DNA of 64,000 nt from an uncultured Roseovarius sp. GTDB lineage: Bacteria > Pseudomonadota > Alphaproteobacteria > Rhodobacterales > Rhodobacteraceae. Of the stretch, positions 34,262 through 43,420 are shown in pieces (the stretch's first letter is position 1; each line of letters starts with the position of its first letter). Position numbers and translations under genes: made by a program. Under the pieces are notes generated by a model, which saw only the letters and a program-made list of their open reading frames with translations, was not told where the DNA came from and did no database searches. Location of the stretch: NCBI RefSeq assembly GCF_947489715.1, contig NZ_CANLER010000001.1, positions 744,001-808,000 on the forward strand. The letters are read 5' to 3'.

Positions 34262-35035
34262 TCACAGCGCTGTCCAACCGCCATCAACGCTGATCGTGGT
34301 GCCGGTGATTTGCGTCGCTGCATCGGAACATAGGAATACGGTTGTGCCGCCAATCTGATCCACGGTCGCCATCTCACGGCTAGGCTGGCGTGTTAGCATC
34401 ACTTCACGCAACACTGTTTCCCGATCCATGTCATATTCTTTCATCGTGTCCGGAATTTGTGCTTCGACCAGCGGGGTCAGTACGTAGCCGGGGCAGATGG
34501 CATTTGCAGTGATGGGCTCCTCCGCCGTCTCCAGCGCCGTAACCTTGGTCAACCCCACAACGCCATGCTTTGCTGCGACATAGGCCGATTTGAACGGGCT
34601 TGCTGTCAGACCGTGTGCCGAGGCGATATTGACCACCCTGCCCCAACCTGCCTTGCGCATCATCGGCAAAGCGGCGGCGGTAGTATGGAAAGACGAACTC
34701 ATATTGATCGCGATGATCGCGTCCCATTTCTCGGGCGGAAAAGCATCAATTCCTGCCACATGCTGGATTCCGGCGTTATTCACTAGAATATCGCAAGCGC
34801 CGGCTTTCTCGATCAACGCGCGGCATTGATCGCCTTTGGACATATCTGCCTGAATGTAGCGGGCATTGATCCCGTGTTCAGTGCCCAGTTTTTCGGCCAA
34901 TGCGTGATCATCCGCCGAATCGGTGAAAGAGTTCAGAATCACATCGGCACCGGCACGGGCCAATTCCGTTGCGACCCCCAAACCGATCCCCGAATTTGAT
35001 CCGGTGATGATTGCTGTTTTGCCAGAAAGCGACAT
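34262..35035 (-). CDS. bdhA: D-3-hydroxybutyrate dehydrogenase
   Basis: This short-chain dehydrogenase/reductase (257 residues) interconverts 3-hydroxybutyrate and acetoacetate with NAD. The cofactor motif is TGSNSGIGLG near residue 12, NNAG lies near 90, and the catalytic tyrosine and lysine are in SAYVAAKHG near 153. The stretch QIPDTMKEYDMDRETVL near 195 is characteristic of BdhA among SDR proteins. The start at 35035 with AGGAG upstream is preferred over a longer frame from 35074. Confidence 0.92.
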   Translation of the reverse strand: MSLSGKTAIITGSNSGIGLGVATELARAGADVILNSFTDSADDHALAEKLGTEHGINARYIQADMSKGDQCRALIEKAGACDILVNNAGIQHVAGIDAFPPEKWDAIIAINMSSSFHTTAAALPMMRKAGWGRVVNIASAHGLTASPFKSAYVAAKHGVVGLTKVTALETAEEPITANAICPGYVLTPLVEAQIPDTMKEYDMDRETVLREVMLTRQPSREMATVDQIGGTTVFLCSDAATQITGTTISVDGGWTAL

Positions 35036-35117
35036 GGAACACCTCTCCTTTTGTATATAGGCGTTGCATAACATGCTGCATCTGCAAAGTGCAGGGGGTC
35101 ACCGATCACAACCGCAC

Positions 35118-35192
35118 AAAAAAACGCCCGCACGAAGCGGGCGTTAAGTTATTGAGGCAGGTTTCATACAGGCAAGAAACCTATCGAGCAGT
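35118..35192 (-). ncRNA. Candidate small RNA (about 75 nt) with own promoter and terminator
   Basis: On the minus strand a promoter-like pair (TTGGAT, 17 bases, TATAAA) is followed by about 75 bases. These contain a 7-bp hairpin AGGTTTC/GAAACCT (35159-35182) and end in a strong terminator AACGCCCGC/GCGGGCGTT (35123-35145) with seven Ts. No leftward gene enters this region from the right, so the terminator must serve a transcript that starts here. The frame content is non-coding. No known RNA family is recognised. Confidence 0.6.
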
Positions 35193-35198
35193 AACCTC

Positions 35199-35227
35199 TT
35201 TATAAGCAATCTGGCGCTCGCATCCAA
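35199..35227 (-). promoter_or_regulatory. Sigma-70-type promoter for the candidate small RNA
   Basis: Minus strand: -35 TTGGAT at 35227-35222, a 17-base spacer, and -10 TATAAA at 35204-35199. The expected transcript start is near 35192. Confidence 0.55.
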
Positions 35228-35306
35228 GCTAAAAGTTTGAAAAGACGTGAATCCCTATTTACGTTCAGCGTCAGACAAACAAGGTGCCCAAAGGATTGTT
35301 GCCAAA

Positions 35307-37133
35307 ATGAGATCAGAATTTTTCCGCTCATTGGCGGCATTGGTGACAGCTTTTTTGGTGATTTTTACCCCACAAGTTGCCCCGACGGAACCCATGCATG
35401 GCATAGCTATGTATGGCGATCCGGCTCTACCACCCGATTTTGTGTCACTGCCCTATGCCAACCCAGATGCCCCGAAGGGTGGTCGGGTCGTTACCGGCAA
35501 TGTTGGCAGCTTTGATTCGCTTAATCCTTTCATCGTTAAAGGCACTCCGCCCTGGCAACTTCGTTATCTAACGCACGAGACTCTGATGGGGCGTTCCTAT
35601 GACGAACCCTTCTCGCTTTATGGTCTTTTGGCCGAATCGGTTGAAACCGGGCCGAATCGCGAGTGGGTCGAATTCACGCTGCGTCCCGAGGCCCGATTCT
35701 CAGATGGTAGCCCCGTGACGGTCGAAGATGTGATCTGGTCTTATCAGACACTTGGCACCAAGGGGCACTCCCGCTACCGCGGCGCTTGGAACAAGATTGA
35801 CCGGATTGAGGCCACGGGAAGCCGAAGCGTACGTATCTCGTTCAACGCACCTGACCGTGAATTGGCATTGGTCGCTGGCCTGCGTCCGATACTGAAGAAA
35901 GCTCAATGGGAAGGAAAGGAATTCGGAGAAACCCGGGTTGAGGACATTCCGATTGGCACTGCACCTTACCTAGTTGAAAACTACGAGGTCGGACGCAGCG
36001 TCGTACTACGTCGCAATCCGGATTATTGGGGCAAAGATTTGCCATTGCGTCGGGGTACGGCCAATTTCGATGAAATCCGCATTGAATTCTACGGCGACAA
36101 CACCGTGCTGAAAGAGGCGTTCAAAGGCGGTGCCATTTCCTATGTTCGGGAATTCAACGCTGAGAAATGGGAAACTCAGTATGATTTTCCTACCATCGCA
36201 CGCGGCGATATCGTGAAATCGGAAATCCCTCATCAGAAACCTTCGGGCATGACCGGTTTCGTCATGAACACACGGCGCGCGCCGCTGGACGATATCCGCG
36301 TACGCGATGCGTTGATCCATGCCTTCAATTTCGAGTTTATCAACGATACGCTGACTGGCGGTCGTCAGCCGCGCATATCGTCATATTTTTCGAATTCCGA
36401 ATTGGGAATGCAACCCGGCCCGGCCGAAGGACGCGTGCACGAATTGCTTATGCCGTTCATGGACAGTTTGCCGGACGATACGATCAATGGCTACTCCCTG
36501 CCCCAAGGTGATGGCAGTAAACGCAATCGTGCGAATATTCGCAAAGCTATGACGCTGCTAAATGACGCGGGCTGGTCGGTACAGGATGGTGTACTCAAAA
36601 ATGACAAAGGTGAGCTTCTGGAATTGACTGTTTTGTTGCAACAGGACGGGCTGATTCAGCAGGCAACCGCAATCATGGATATCTATGCGCGCGCGCTTGA
36701 ACGATTGGGGATCAAGCTGACCATCGATAGCACGGACAAGGCACAGTATGCCGAACGAGAGGCGCAGTATGATTTCGACCTCACCTTCTTTCGTCGCGCC
36801 CTTTCGCTCAGTCCCGGAAACGAGCAACTGTACTATTGGGGCGCGGATATTGCGGACCAACCCGGTGGCCGCAATCTGATGGGTATGAAATCTGATGCTG
36901 CCGAGGCAATGATCGATGCGATGTTGCAATCACAAACCCGCGCAGATTTCATCGCAGCGACACGCGCGCTGGATCGTGTGTTGACCAGCGGTCGCTATGT
37001 AATCCCGATCCACCAATATGCCGTCGGCCGCATCGCTCACAAAAAAGAACTACGCTATTCTGAAAACAATCTCCCGATCTACGGCGATGGTGTTCATTTC
37101 CTACCTGATGTCTGGTGGTATGAGGAAAACTGA
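35307..37133 (+). CDS. ABC transporter extracellular solute-binding protein, family 5 (YejA-like)
   Basis: This periplasmic peptide/nickel-type binding protein has 608 residues. A signal peptide is visible at the N-terminus (MRSEFFRSLAALVTAFLVIF, then TPQVAPTEP). The mature part begins with HGIAMYGDPALPPDF and contains YANPDAPKGG, typical of the YejA subgroup that binds oligopeptides. The family-5 motif FTLRPEARFSDGSPVTVEDVIWS is present (part: RFSDGSPVTVEDV). The ATG at 35307 has AAGGA about 11 bases upstream. No permease or ATPase genes follow, so it is an orphan here. Confidence 0.85.
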   Translation: MRSEFFRSLAALVTAFLVIFTPQVAPTEPMHGIAMYGDPALPPDFVSLPYANPDAPKGGRVVTGNVGSFDSLNPFIVKGTPPWQLRYLTHETLMGRSYDEPFSLYGLLAESVETGPNREWVEFTLRPEARFSDGSPVTVEDVIWSYQTLGTKGHSRYRGAWNKIDRIEATGSRSVRISFNAPDRELALVAGLRPILKKAQWEGKEFGETRVEDIPIGTAPYLVENYEVGRSVVLRRNPDYWGKDLPLRRGTANFDEIRIEFYGDNTVLKEAFKGGAISYVREFNAEKWETQYDFPTIARGDIVKSEIPHQKPSGMTGFVMNTRRAPLDDIRVRDALIHAFNFEFINDTLTGGRQPRISSYFSNSELGMQPGPAEGRVHELLMPFMDSLPDDTINGYSLPQGDGSKRNRANIRKAMTLLNDAGWSVQDGVLKNDKGELLELTVLLQQDGLIQQATAIMDIYARALERLGIKLTIDSTDKAQYAEREAQYDFDLTFFRRALSLSPGNEQLYYWGADIADQPGGRNLMGMKSDAAEAMIDAMLQSQTRADFIAATRALDRVLTSGRYVIPIHQYAVGRIAHKKELRYSENNLPIYGDGVHFLPDVWWYEEN

Positions 37134-37190
37134 AAGCCCATCCGAAATGTCTGTCATAGCTTTGTTACATCGTCGGGATAGCAAACTGAT

Positions 37191-37667
37191 ATGAATATTC
37201 TTGTTCTCTGCACCGGCAACTCCGCCCGTTCAATCCTGCTTGAAAGCATCTTTAACACCTATGGTGCTGGTCGCGTGCGCGCGTGGTCTGCAGGATCAAA
37301 GCCCACAGGAGTCGTGCATCCTCAATCCTTAAAACTGTTGGGTAAACTCAGCCACGATATAACGTCGGCGAGATCGAATAGTTGGGATGAATTTGCAAGC
37401 CCGGATGCGCCAGCGATGGATCTGGTCATCACCGTGTGCGGTTCCGCAGCGGACGAGGAATGCCCGATCTGGCCCGGAGCACCGTTGCGCGCGCATTGGG
37501 GCGTTGACGATCCTGCCGCGGTGCCTCCCAAAGATTGGGAAAATGCCTTTTCCGTCGCCTATGAAACGTTGGAGCGCCGTGCTCGAGCTCTCCTGAGCAA
37601 AGAAATCGAGAGCATGTCGCCTCAACAGTTGCAAACAGAATTGAAAGCTATCAGTGCGCTTGCCTAG
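37191..37667 (+). CDS. arsC: Low-molecular-weight phosphatase-type arsenate reductase
   Basis: This 158-residue protein of the LMW tyrosine phosphatase fold has the P-loop CTGNSARS at residues 7-14 (CX5R). Its closeness to ArsC-like reductases comes from GSAADEECPIWPG, where the cysteine could take part in the disulfide relay. Thioredoxin-linked ArsC reduces arsenate to arsenite; a phosphatase role cannot be excluded. It is a single gene with no arsenite exporter or ArsR nearby. Confidence 0.8.
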   Translation: MNILVLCTGNSARSILLESIFNTYGAGRVRAWSAGSKPTGVVHPQSLKLLGKLSHDITSARSNSWDEFASPDAPAMDLVITVCGSAADEECPIWPGAPLRAHWGVDDPAAVPPKDWENAFSVAYETLERRARALLSKEIESMSPQQLQTELKAISALA

Positions 37668-37974
37668 TCGGAAAATCAAAATAAATGCCCAGAATTTGAT
37701 TTGGGAACGCACCAAAAACGCCTTAAATAGATGTCAACCAATGGCCTTCATTATCGTTGCACCGATAGCACGAGGGTTTCATGGCGCATCACCCGCGAAT
37801 TTCAGATAACAAACGGCACGCCCGCCTGTTCGAGTTGATCCGACAGGAAAATTTCGCCGCTGACAGGACAAAATGCGTCCATCGTAAGTCTTCATTGAAT
37901 ACGAGTGAAATACAGCACTTCCTTACGCAAGCACATCGTTCATTGCACCCAGTCGAAACTGGAAAAGACCGACA
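37668..37974. other. Intergenic region, nothing recognised
   Basis: This 307-base gap lies between convergent arsC and rlmE. A 65-codon frame at 37781-37978 lacks a ribosome binding site and any family resemblance. No strong hairpin was seen. Confidence 0.4.
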
Positions 37975-38697
37975 TTAACTTTCTCCCCTAAAGCCAGTTG
38001 CTACAACGAATTTTTCAGAGCTATCTGAACGTGAAGCTGGCGGTTTGACATTTGCAACCTTGGTAAAACGTTGCTTGAGGAGTTTCTGCAACTCGCCCTC
38101 GGCACCACCCGCAAGCACCTTGGATACGAACGTGCCACCCTGTTCCAACACATCGAATGCCAGATAGGCCGCAGCCTCGCACAGTGCCATGATCCGCAGG
38201 TGGTCGGTCTGTTTATGCCCAGAGGAGGCTGCGGCCATGTCCGACATCACCACATCTGCCGGGCCTCCCAACCATTCCTTTACCTTGTCGTCGGCGCCTT
38301 CATCCATAAAATCTAGCACGTGGAATTCGCACCCTGGCAAAGGTTCAACTTCTTGCAGGTCGATGCCGATGATCCGCCCTATTGCCTTGCCTGACTTTTC
38401 ACCCCTGGCATTCACGCGCGGCACCGCCACCTGACACCAGCCGCCCGGTGCGCACCCCAGGTCAACAACCCGCGCACCCGGCACCAGAAAGCGAAACTTG
38501 TCATCCAGTTCCATGATCTTGAAGGCCGCCCGGCCCCGATATCCCTCGTTCTGGGCGCGTTTGACATAAGGATCGTTCAGTTGCCGTTGCAACCAGCGCG
38601 TGGACGAAGCGCGGCGCCCACGTGCGGTCTTGACCTTGATTGTCAGATCGCGCTGCCCCCGCCCGGAGGTATTTTTTCCATCAGGTCCATTAGCCAT
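37975..38697 (-). CDS. rlmE: 23S rRNA 2'-O-ribose methyltransferase RlmE (FtsJ)
   Basis: This 240-residue SAM-dependent methyltransferase methylates U2552 in the A-loop of 23S rRNA. The SAM motif [14 protein letters not shown] is near residue 79, the FtsJ-type catalytic set includes a lysine in [16 protein letters not shown], and [18 protein letters not shown] is near 147. It starts at 38697, overlapping the ppx stop by one base (TGATG), so the two are translated together. Confidence 0.92.
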   Translation of the reverse strand: MANGPDGKNTSGRGQRDLTIKVKTARGRRASSTRWLQRQLNDPYVKRAQNEGYRGRAAFKIMELDDKFRFLVPGARVVDLGCAPGGWCQVAVPRVNARGEKSGKAIGRIIGIDLQEVEPLPGCEFHVLDFMDEGADDKVKEWLGGPADVVMSDMAAASSGHKQTDHLRIMALCEAAAYLAFDVLEQGGTFVSKVLAGGAEGELQKLLKQRFTKVANVKPPASRSDSSEKFVVATGFRGES

Positions 38698-39809
38698 CAG
38701 TCGCTCCCATCCGTCAAAACACCATCTTCCGACATTTGCGCATACAGCATGCCCTCGCGCAGCCCGCGATCCGCCACCGACAAACGATCCGTGGGCCAAC
38801 ACCGCAACAACGCCTGCAATATAGCGGCGCCTGACATGATCAACGCCTGTCGGTCAGTCCCGATCCTTGGATCGCGCCGGCGTCCAACGGGTCCAAGCGC
38901 CAGATAGGACCGGATCACCTTGTCAATTTCTTCACTGGTCATGCGCAACCCGTCGACCTTGTTGCGGTCATACCGTTTTAGTCCCAAGTGACTGGCGGCT
39001 ACTGTCGTAACGGTGCCGCTGGTCCCCACAATCTGAAAACCTTCGCGTGGCGGTTCGTCTTTGTAGGGCGCAAATTCCGCCAGGTTTTCCTCGAAGAACC
39101 AGCTCATTAACGCAAATCTTGCGCTGTCATCCTCGACATCGTTGAATTGATCGCGCAACGTCGCAACGCCCAAAGGTACACTGATCCAATCCACAACCTT
39201 GGCAGCAGACGAGCGATTATCGATGCTGTGAAATCCGGTGTGCATCCGCATAATGGATTTGGGCCGTTCATGAGAGGGCACATTCGTCAGGTCGATCCAG
39301 ACCAGCTCGGTTGAACCACCACCAATGTCGACGACCAACAACTGGTCGGTCTTCCGACTGACCAGCGGAGCGCAGGATACAACAGCTAGTTGCGCCTCTT
39401 CCTGCGGTTCGATGATATCCAGTTTCAGACCTGTTTCACGTCGCACCCGTGACATGAACTCTTTGCCATTGCTTGCGCGTCGGCACGCTTCTGTCGCGAC
39501 CAGACGCATCCGTGTAACCTTGTGTCGCTTGAGTTTTTGCTGGCACACCCGAAGGGCCTGAATAGTCCGGTAGATCGATGAACGTGACAGCCTTCCCGAT
39601 CGCTCCAGCCCGGCACCCAATTGTACGGATTTTGAAAAGCTGTCCACAACAACGAATTGACTGCCCTGTGGCTGGGCAATCAACATACGACAACTATTTG
39701 TTCCCAGATCCAGCGCCGCGTAAAGGTTGGCTGGATCAGGCGAGCTCAGTGCGGGGCTCTCTACCGATTTCGGGATCGCGCCCGCACCTTCGGGACGCTT
39801 GGGCGCCAT
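38697..39809 (-). CDS. ppx: Ppx/GppA-family phosphatase (exopolyphosphatase)
   Basis: This 370-residue protein of the ASKHA superfamily has phosphate motif 1 [16 protein letters not shown] near residue 30 and phosphate motif 2 [14 protein letters not shown] near 156. These enzymes hydrolyse polyphosphate or guanosine pentaphosphate. It is shorter than E. coli Ppx (513 residues) and lacks the C-terminal HD-like domain, as usual in alphaproteobacteria. The start at 39809 ([11 protein letters not shown]) is preferred; the frame is open to 40025 but without coding character. It is coupled to rlmE. Confidence 0.9.
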   Translation of the reverse strand: MAPKRPEGAGAIPKSVESPALSSPDPANLYAALDLGTNSCRMLIAQPQGSQFVVVDSFSKSVQLGAGLERSGRLSRSSIYRTIQALRVCQQKLKRHKVTRMRLVATEACRRASNGKEFMSRVRRETGLKLDIIEPQEEAQLAVVSCAPLVSRKTDQLLVVDIGGGSTELVWIDLTNVPSHERPKSIMRMHTGFHSIDNRSSAAKVVDWISVPLGVATLRDQFNDVEDDSARFALMSWFFEENLAEFAPYKDEPPREGFQIVGTSGTVTTVAASHLGLKRYDRNKVDGLRMTSEEIDKVIRSYLALGPVGRRRDPRIGTDRQALIMSGAAILQALLRCWPTDRLSVADRGLREGMLYAQMSEDGVLTDGSD

Positions 39810-40046
39810 GACGTCACGCCCTCCATTTCGAGTTATCCCCAAACTATGACGAGAAATGCCGCCACGCAAGCTTTCAGAAGATTGATCATCTTCTTGAATG
39901 AAATTCGTATTCTCGCCGGTGGCACAGCCCCACTGGCTTGCGTTATGGTTGCGACGTCGCTCGCAGAACCTGTTCTGTCGAAAATCGACGTCGTGGATGG
40001 GTCGCCCTGCATTAGAGAAGGGCAACTGGGCAAAGAGGAATCAGCC

Positions 40047-40343
40047 ATGGTTGACGTAACCATCGTATATTGGCGGGACATTCCCGCGCAGGTGATTGTC
40101 GGCAAAGGCCGTCGGGGTGCCAAACGGCAATTGCCCGAACGCTTTGAGCAGGCGATTGACCGCGCTGCCATGAAGGTGAATGCGAAAAGCACTGATGACT
40201 ACCTGGCCGAATGGCGCAAGGCCGCGCCCTATCCGGTTGAGGGAGATGCCGAACTGGTAGCAGATTCCGAGGCTGCACGGCTGGACGCTGAATACGATCA
40301 GGATCGCATCAAAGCCCTGATCGCCAATGATGGCTGGGCATGA
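40047..40343 (+). CDS. Small 'virulence factor' family protein of the C1 operon
   Basis: This 98-residue cytoplasmic protein contains VTIVYWRDIPAQVIVGKGRR, KRQLPERFEQAIDRAAM and WRKAAPYPVEGD. I recall the family as a short conserved protein annotated 'virulence factor' without proof. The true start is the ATG at 40047 with AGAGGAA upstream, not the long open frame to 39657. It is the first gene of a three-gene unit with a MetF-like reductase and a methyltetrahydrofolate methyltransferase, which points to one-carbon metabolism rather than virulence. Confidence 0.75.
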   Translation: MVDVTIVYWRDIPAQVIVGKGRRGAKRQLPERFEQAIDRAAMKVNAKSTDDYLAEWRKAAPYPVEGDAELVADSEAARLDAEYDQDRIKALIANDGWA

Positions 40344-40369
40344 GCCCACGTTCTTTATGGGAGGCCGCA

Positions 40370-41302
40370 ATGGCTCTTTTGAACTTCCGCAAGCGTGAAA
40401 AATCTGGGAGCACCCCGATCAATGGCCAGGTCGAGGCTTTCCTCAAGGATTATTCGATCGAAGTGATGCCGCGTACGGCCGAAAAGGTCGAGGATTTCCG
40501 CGCTCTGCTGCCCAAGGGCACTCGTGTCTATATCGCCCATATTGAGGGTACGCCGATTGACGATATGGTCGCCACCGCCAAACGTATCGCCAACGAAGGT
40601 TACGCGGTGATGCCGCATTTCCCGGCGCGGATAATCAAAGATCGAGCAACGCTGGCAGACTGGATAGCCCGCTATCAAGGCGAAGCCGGTGTCGATCAGG
40701 CCCTTCTTTTGGCTGGTGGCGTGGACAAGCCTCACGGCGATTACCATTCCTCGATGCAATTGCTGGAGGCCGGAGAATTCGACAAGGCAGGTTTCAAGCG
40801 CCTGCATGTCGCGGGTCACCCAGAGGGCAACAAGGACATTGACCCGGACGGGTCGATGAAAAATGTCGAAGACGCGCTGCGGTGGAAGCAGAAATTCAGC
40901 GAAACAACGAATGCCGAGATGGCGCTGGCCACGCAATTTGCGTTCGACGCCAAGCCGATCATCGCTTGGGCGGACAATCTGGCTGCGGCGGGTATCACCC
41001 TACCCGTTCATATCGGTATCGCCGGTCCTGCAAAACTTCAGACGCTGATCAAGTTCGCGATTGCCTGCGGCGTTGGTCCATCCCTAAAAGTTCTGCAAAA
41101 GCGGGCTATGGATGTATCCAAACTGCTGCTGCCTTACGAGCCTACTGATGTTGTCGCCGAACTTGCCGCCCACAAGGCCGCAAATCCCGAATTCAACATC
41201 TCGCACGTGCATTTCTTCCCGCTGGGCGGAATCAAGACCAATGCCACTTGGGCGATTGAAAACGGTGGCGCGTCAACCGTGCCCGCCAACCAACAAGGAT
41301 AA
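40370..41302 (+). CDS. Methylenetetrahydrofolate reductase (MetF-like)
   Basis: This 310-residue flavoprotein-type TIM barrel reduces methylene-THF to methyl-THF. Supporting segments are RVYIAHIEGTPIDDMV, GYAVMPHFPARII, LLLAGGVDKPHGDY, HVAGHPEGNKDID and the C-terminal VHFFPLGGIKTNATWA. It is the divergent MetF-like type common in Rhodobacterales rather than the classic MetF. The ATG at 40370 has GGGAGG 6 bases upstream; another ATG at 40340 overlaps the previous stop. Three bases separate its stop from the next gene. Confidence 0.85.
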   Translation: MALLNFRKREKSGSTPINGQVEAFLKDYSIEVMPRTAEKVEDFRALLPKGTRVYIAHIEGTPIDDMVATAKRIANEGYAVMPHFPARIIKDRATLADWIARYQGEAGVDQALLLAGGVDKPHGDYHSSMQLLEAGEFDKAGFKRLHVAGHPEGNKDIDPDGSMKNVEDALRWKQKFSETTNAEMALATQFAFDAKPIIAWADNLAAAGITLPVHIGIAGPAKLQTLIKFAIACGVGPSLKVLQKRAMDVSKLLLPYEPTDVVAELAAHKAANPEFNISHVHFFPLGGIKTNATWAIENGGASTVPANQQG

Positions 41303-41305
41303 GAC

Positions 41306-42367
41306 ATGACCCGTACCATCGTCGAAAGCAAAACCAAAACCGCCGTCATCGGGTTTGACGAACCGTTCTGCGTGATCGGCGAACGGATCAATCCTACGGG
41401 CCGCAAGAAACTTGCGGCCGAACTGGAAGCGGGCGATTTTTCGACCGTTGAATCCGACGCAATAGCGCAAGCCGCTGCCGGCGCCACAGTTCTAGATATC
41501 AATGCCGGCGTGGTCTACAATTCGAACCCCAACCCAAATGAGACCGAACCGCCTCTGATGCGCAAGGTGGTCGAGCTGGTTCAGGGGCTGGTCGATCTAC
41601 CGCTTTGCATTGACAGCTCTGTCCCCGGTGCGCTCGAGGCCGGTCTTGAGACAGCTGAAGGCCGTCCGCTGCTGAACTCGGTCACCGGCGAAGAAGATCG
41701 TTTGGAGTTGGTGTTACCGCTGGTCAAAAAATACAACGTGCCGGTCGTGGCAATTTCGAACGACGACACTGGCATCTCGGAAGACCCAGACGTGCGCTTT
41801 GCCGTCGCCAAGAAGATCGTTGAGCGCGCCGCCGATTTCGGCATTCCAGCGCACGACATCGTGGTCGATCCGTTGGTTATGCCCATCGGCGCAATGGCGA
41901 CTGCGGGTCAGCAGGTCTTTACGCTCGTACGCAAGTTGCGTGAGGAACTAGGTGTTAATACCACTTGTGGTGCCTCGAACATCTCTTTCGGTCTGCCCAA
42001 TCGTCACGGCATCAATAACGCGTTCCTGCCGATGGCCATGGGTGCTGGCATGACATCTGCGATCATGAACCCGATTGCATTACCGGTAAAACAGGCTGAA
42101 ATTGAGGCAAAGAAAGCCGAGATCGCTGCAGCCGGTCTGATCATTCCCGCTGATATGGACGAAGAGACCTTCTGTCAGCTTTTTGGGCTTGGCTCGACCA
42201 AACCCAAGGCCGGCAAGGAAATGGAGGCCATCATGGCCGCCAATTTCTTGACCAACAATGATCCGCACGGCGGCAAATGGATCCAATTCAACAAAGCGCC
42301 ACCCAAAGCTGGCGAAGAAGGCCGTGGCCGTGCGGGCCGCGTTGGTGGCCGTCGTCGCCGCGCCTGA
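41306..42367 (+). CDS. Methyltetrahydrofolate:corrinoid methyltransferase-like protein
   Basis: This 353-residue protein has the pterin-binding TIM barrel of MetH and AcsE/MtgA-type methyltransferases, which exchange methyl groups between a corrinoid protein and tetrahydrofolate. Supporting motifs are VIGERINPTGRKKL, TVLDINAGV, PLCIDSSVPGALEAGL, DIVVDPLVMPIGA and TTCGASNISFGLPNRHGIN. The C-terminal tail is strongly basic (about 14 residues, RGRAGRVGGRRRRA), which is odd and could bind nucleic acid or anionic partners. No corrinoid protein or activator is adjacent. Confidence 0.85.
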   Translation: MTRTIVESKTKTAVIGFDEPFCVIGERINPTGRKKLAAELEAGDFSTVESDAIAQAAAGATVLDINAGVVYNSNPNPNETEPPLMRKVVELVQGLVDLPLCIDSSVPGALEAGLETAEGRPLLNSVTGEEDRLELVLPLVKKYNVPVVAISNDDTGISEDPDVRFAVAKKIVERAADFGIPAHDIVVDPLVMPIGAMATAGQQVFTLVRKLREELGVNTTCGASNISFGLPNRHGINNAFLPMAMGAGMTSAIMNPIALPVKQAEIEAKKAEIAAAGLIIPADMDEETFCQLFGLGSTKPKAGKEMEAIMAANFLTNNDPHGGKWIQFNKAPPKAGEEGRGRAGRVGGRRRRA

Positions 42368-42391
42368 TATGGTGCGAAATTAGAATGTAAT

Positions 42392-42426
42392 AGGCCCTGC
42401 TGGATCCAGTGGGGCCTTCATTTTAT
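42392..42426 (+). terminator. Terminator of the C1 operon
   Basis: A stem AGGCCC/GGGGCCT with an inner CTGGATCCAG palindrome is followed by TTCATTTTA, 25 bases after the methyltransferase stop. Confidence 0.7.
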
Positions 42427-42761
42427 GCCCAGATGCAATATTAAGGCCTGTGTGATGAGCGCAACCAATCGAAACGCCCTTCGTTAAGCTCCAAGGCCAT
42501 GCGCATCCAGATTTCGCCCGGCACATCATCGTTGATAACAACTGGAGTACAGTCTGGGGGCAAATTATCCCCCGTTCAGTTATAAAAAACACGCAAAGGT
42601 TCAAAAATTTAAGGCTTCGCATTCGTTAGGTTGAAACACTATTTTTCCAAGAAAATTCGCGAAGAATTTTGCATCAAATGACGATGCTTAGCGGCTTACA
42701 TTTAGCCCGATTTAATAGCCTTCCGTTACCGAGAAAGGGCACAAAACGGAAGGGAACTCTC
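42427..42761. other. Intergenic region upstream of the GST gene
   Basis: This 335-base gap is AT-rich near 42585-42670. No gene, tRNA or strong hairpin was recognised. The GST promoter should lie in it. Confidence 0.4.
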
Positions 42762-43394
42762 GTGAACAAACTATACGCATGCCTCGCGTCGGGTAACTGT
42801 TTCAAGCCGTGGTTGGCGATGCATCAACTAGGGCAAGCCTTTGATCTCATTCTTGTTGATGTCCTCAAAGGAGAGCAAAAAACGCCGGACTACCTGAATA
42901 TCAATCCACTTGGCGTAGTACCCTATCTGGAAACCGATGCAGGTTTCGGCATTGGGGAGAGTAACGCAATGTTGTGGTTCCTCGCTGAAGATAGCCCTCT
43001 TATGCCATCGGACCGGTCAGAGCGTGCCGAAGCGTTGCAATGGATGTTCTTTGAGCAATCCAAGCTTGAACCTTTCATTTCACCGGCCAGGTTTTTTACG
43101 ACCATTCTACCGGAACAGCGAAATGATCGAGAGGCCGATATTGCCGCATGGCAAGCATCGGCAGAGGTTGGTTTATTTCGCCTTGATGCGCATTTATCGG
43201 GTCGGAAGTTTATGTTGAAAACAGGGTATTCTATCGCCGATATCGCTATCTTTGGATATGTGCATGTCTTGAACGAAGCAGGTCTTTCGAGAAACGACTA
43301 TCCGGCGATCAGTCGCTGGATCGATGATGTCACTGAGACAGACGGCTTCCGACCATTGGCAGAATTGGGTCGCACGACAGGCAAAGCTGCCTGA
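42762..43394 (+). CDS. Glutathione S-transferase family protein
   Basis: This 210-residue GST has a thioredoxin-fold N-terminal domain (KLYACLASGNCFKPWLAM, with LGVVPYLETDAGFGIGESNAM carrying the cis-proline and glutathione-binding Glu-Ser) and a helical C-terminal domain with the N-capping motif YSIADIAIFGY. The start is a GTG at 42762 with GGAAGGGA upstream; a longer open frame from 42669 begins in non-coding-like sequence. The substrate is unknown. Confidence 0.85.
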   Translation: MNKLYACLASGNCFKPWLAMHQLGQAFDLILVDVLKGEQKTPDYLNINPLGVVPYLETDAGFGIGESNAMLWFLAEDSPLMPSDRSERAEALQWMFFEQSKLEPFISPARFFTTILPEQRNDREADIAAWQASAEVGLFRLDAHLSGRKFMLKTGYSIADIAIFGYVHVLNEAGLSRNDYPAISRWIDDVTETDGFRPLAELGRTTGKAA

Positions 43395-43420
43395 ATTACC
43401 TTCGGTCGGGCCAGCAGACC

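Noticed and set aside
37781..37978. 65-codon frame between arsC and rlmE
   Set aside because: No ribosome binding site; ends inside the rlmE stop region on the opposite strand.
39657..40046. Upstream extension of the small 'virulence factor' family gene
   Set aside because: The extension is antisense to ppx and unlike the family; a ribosome site supports the start at 40047.
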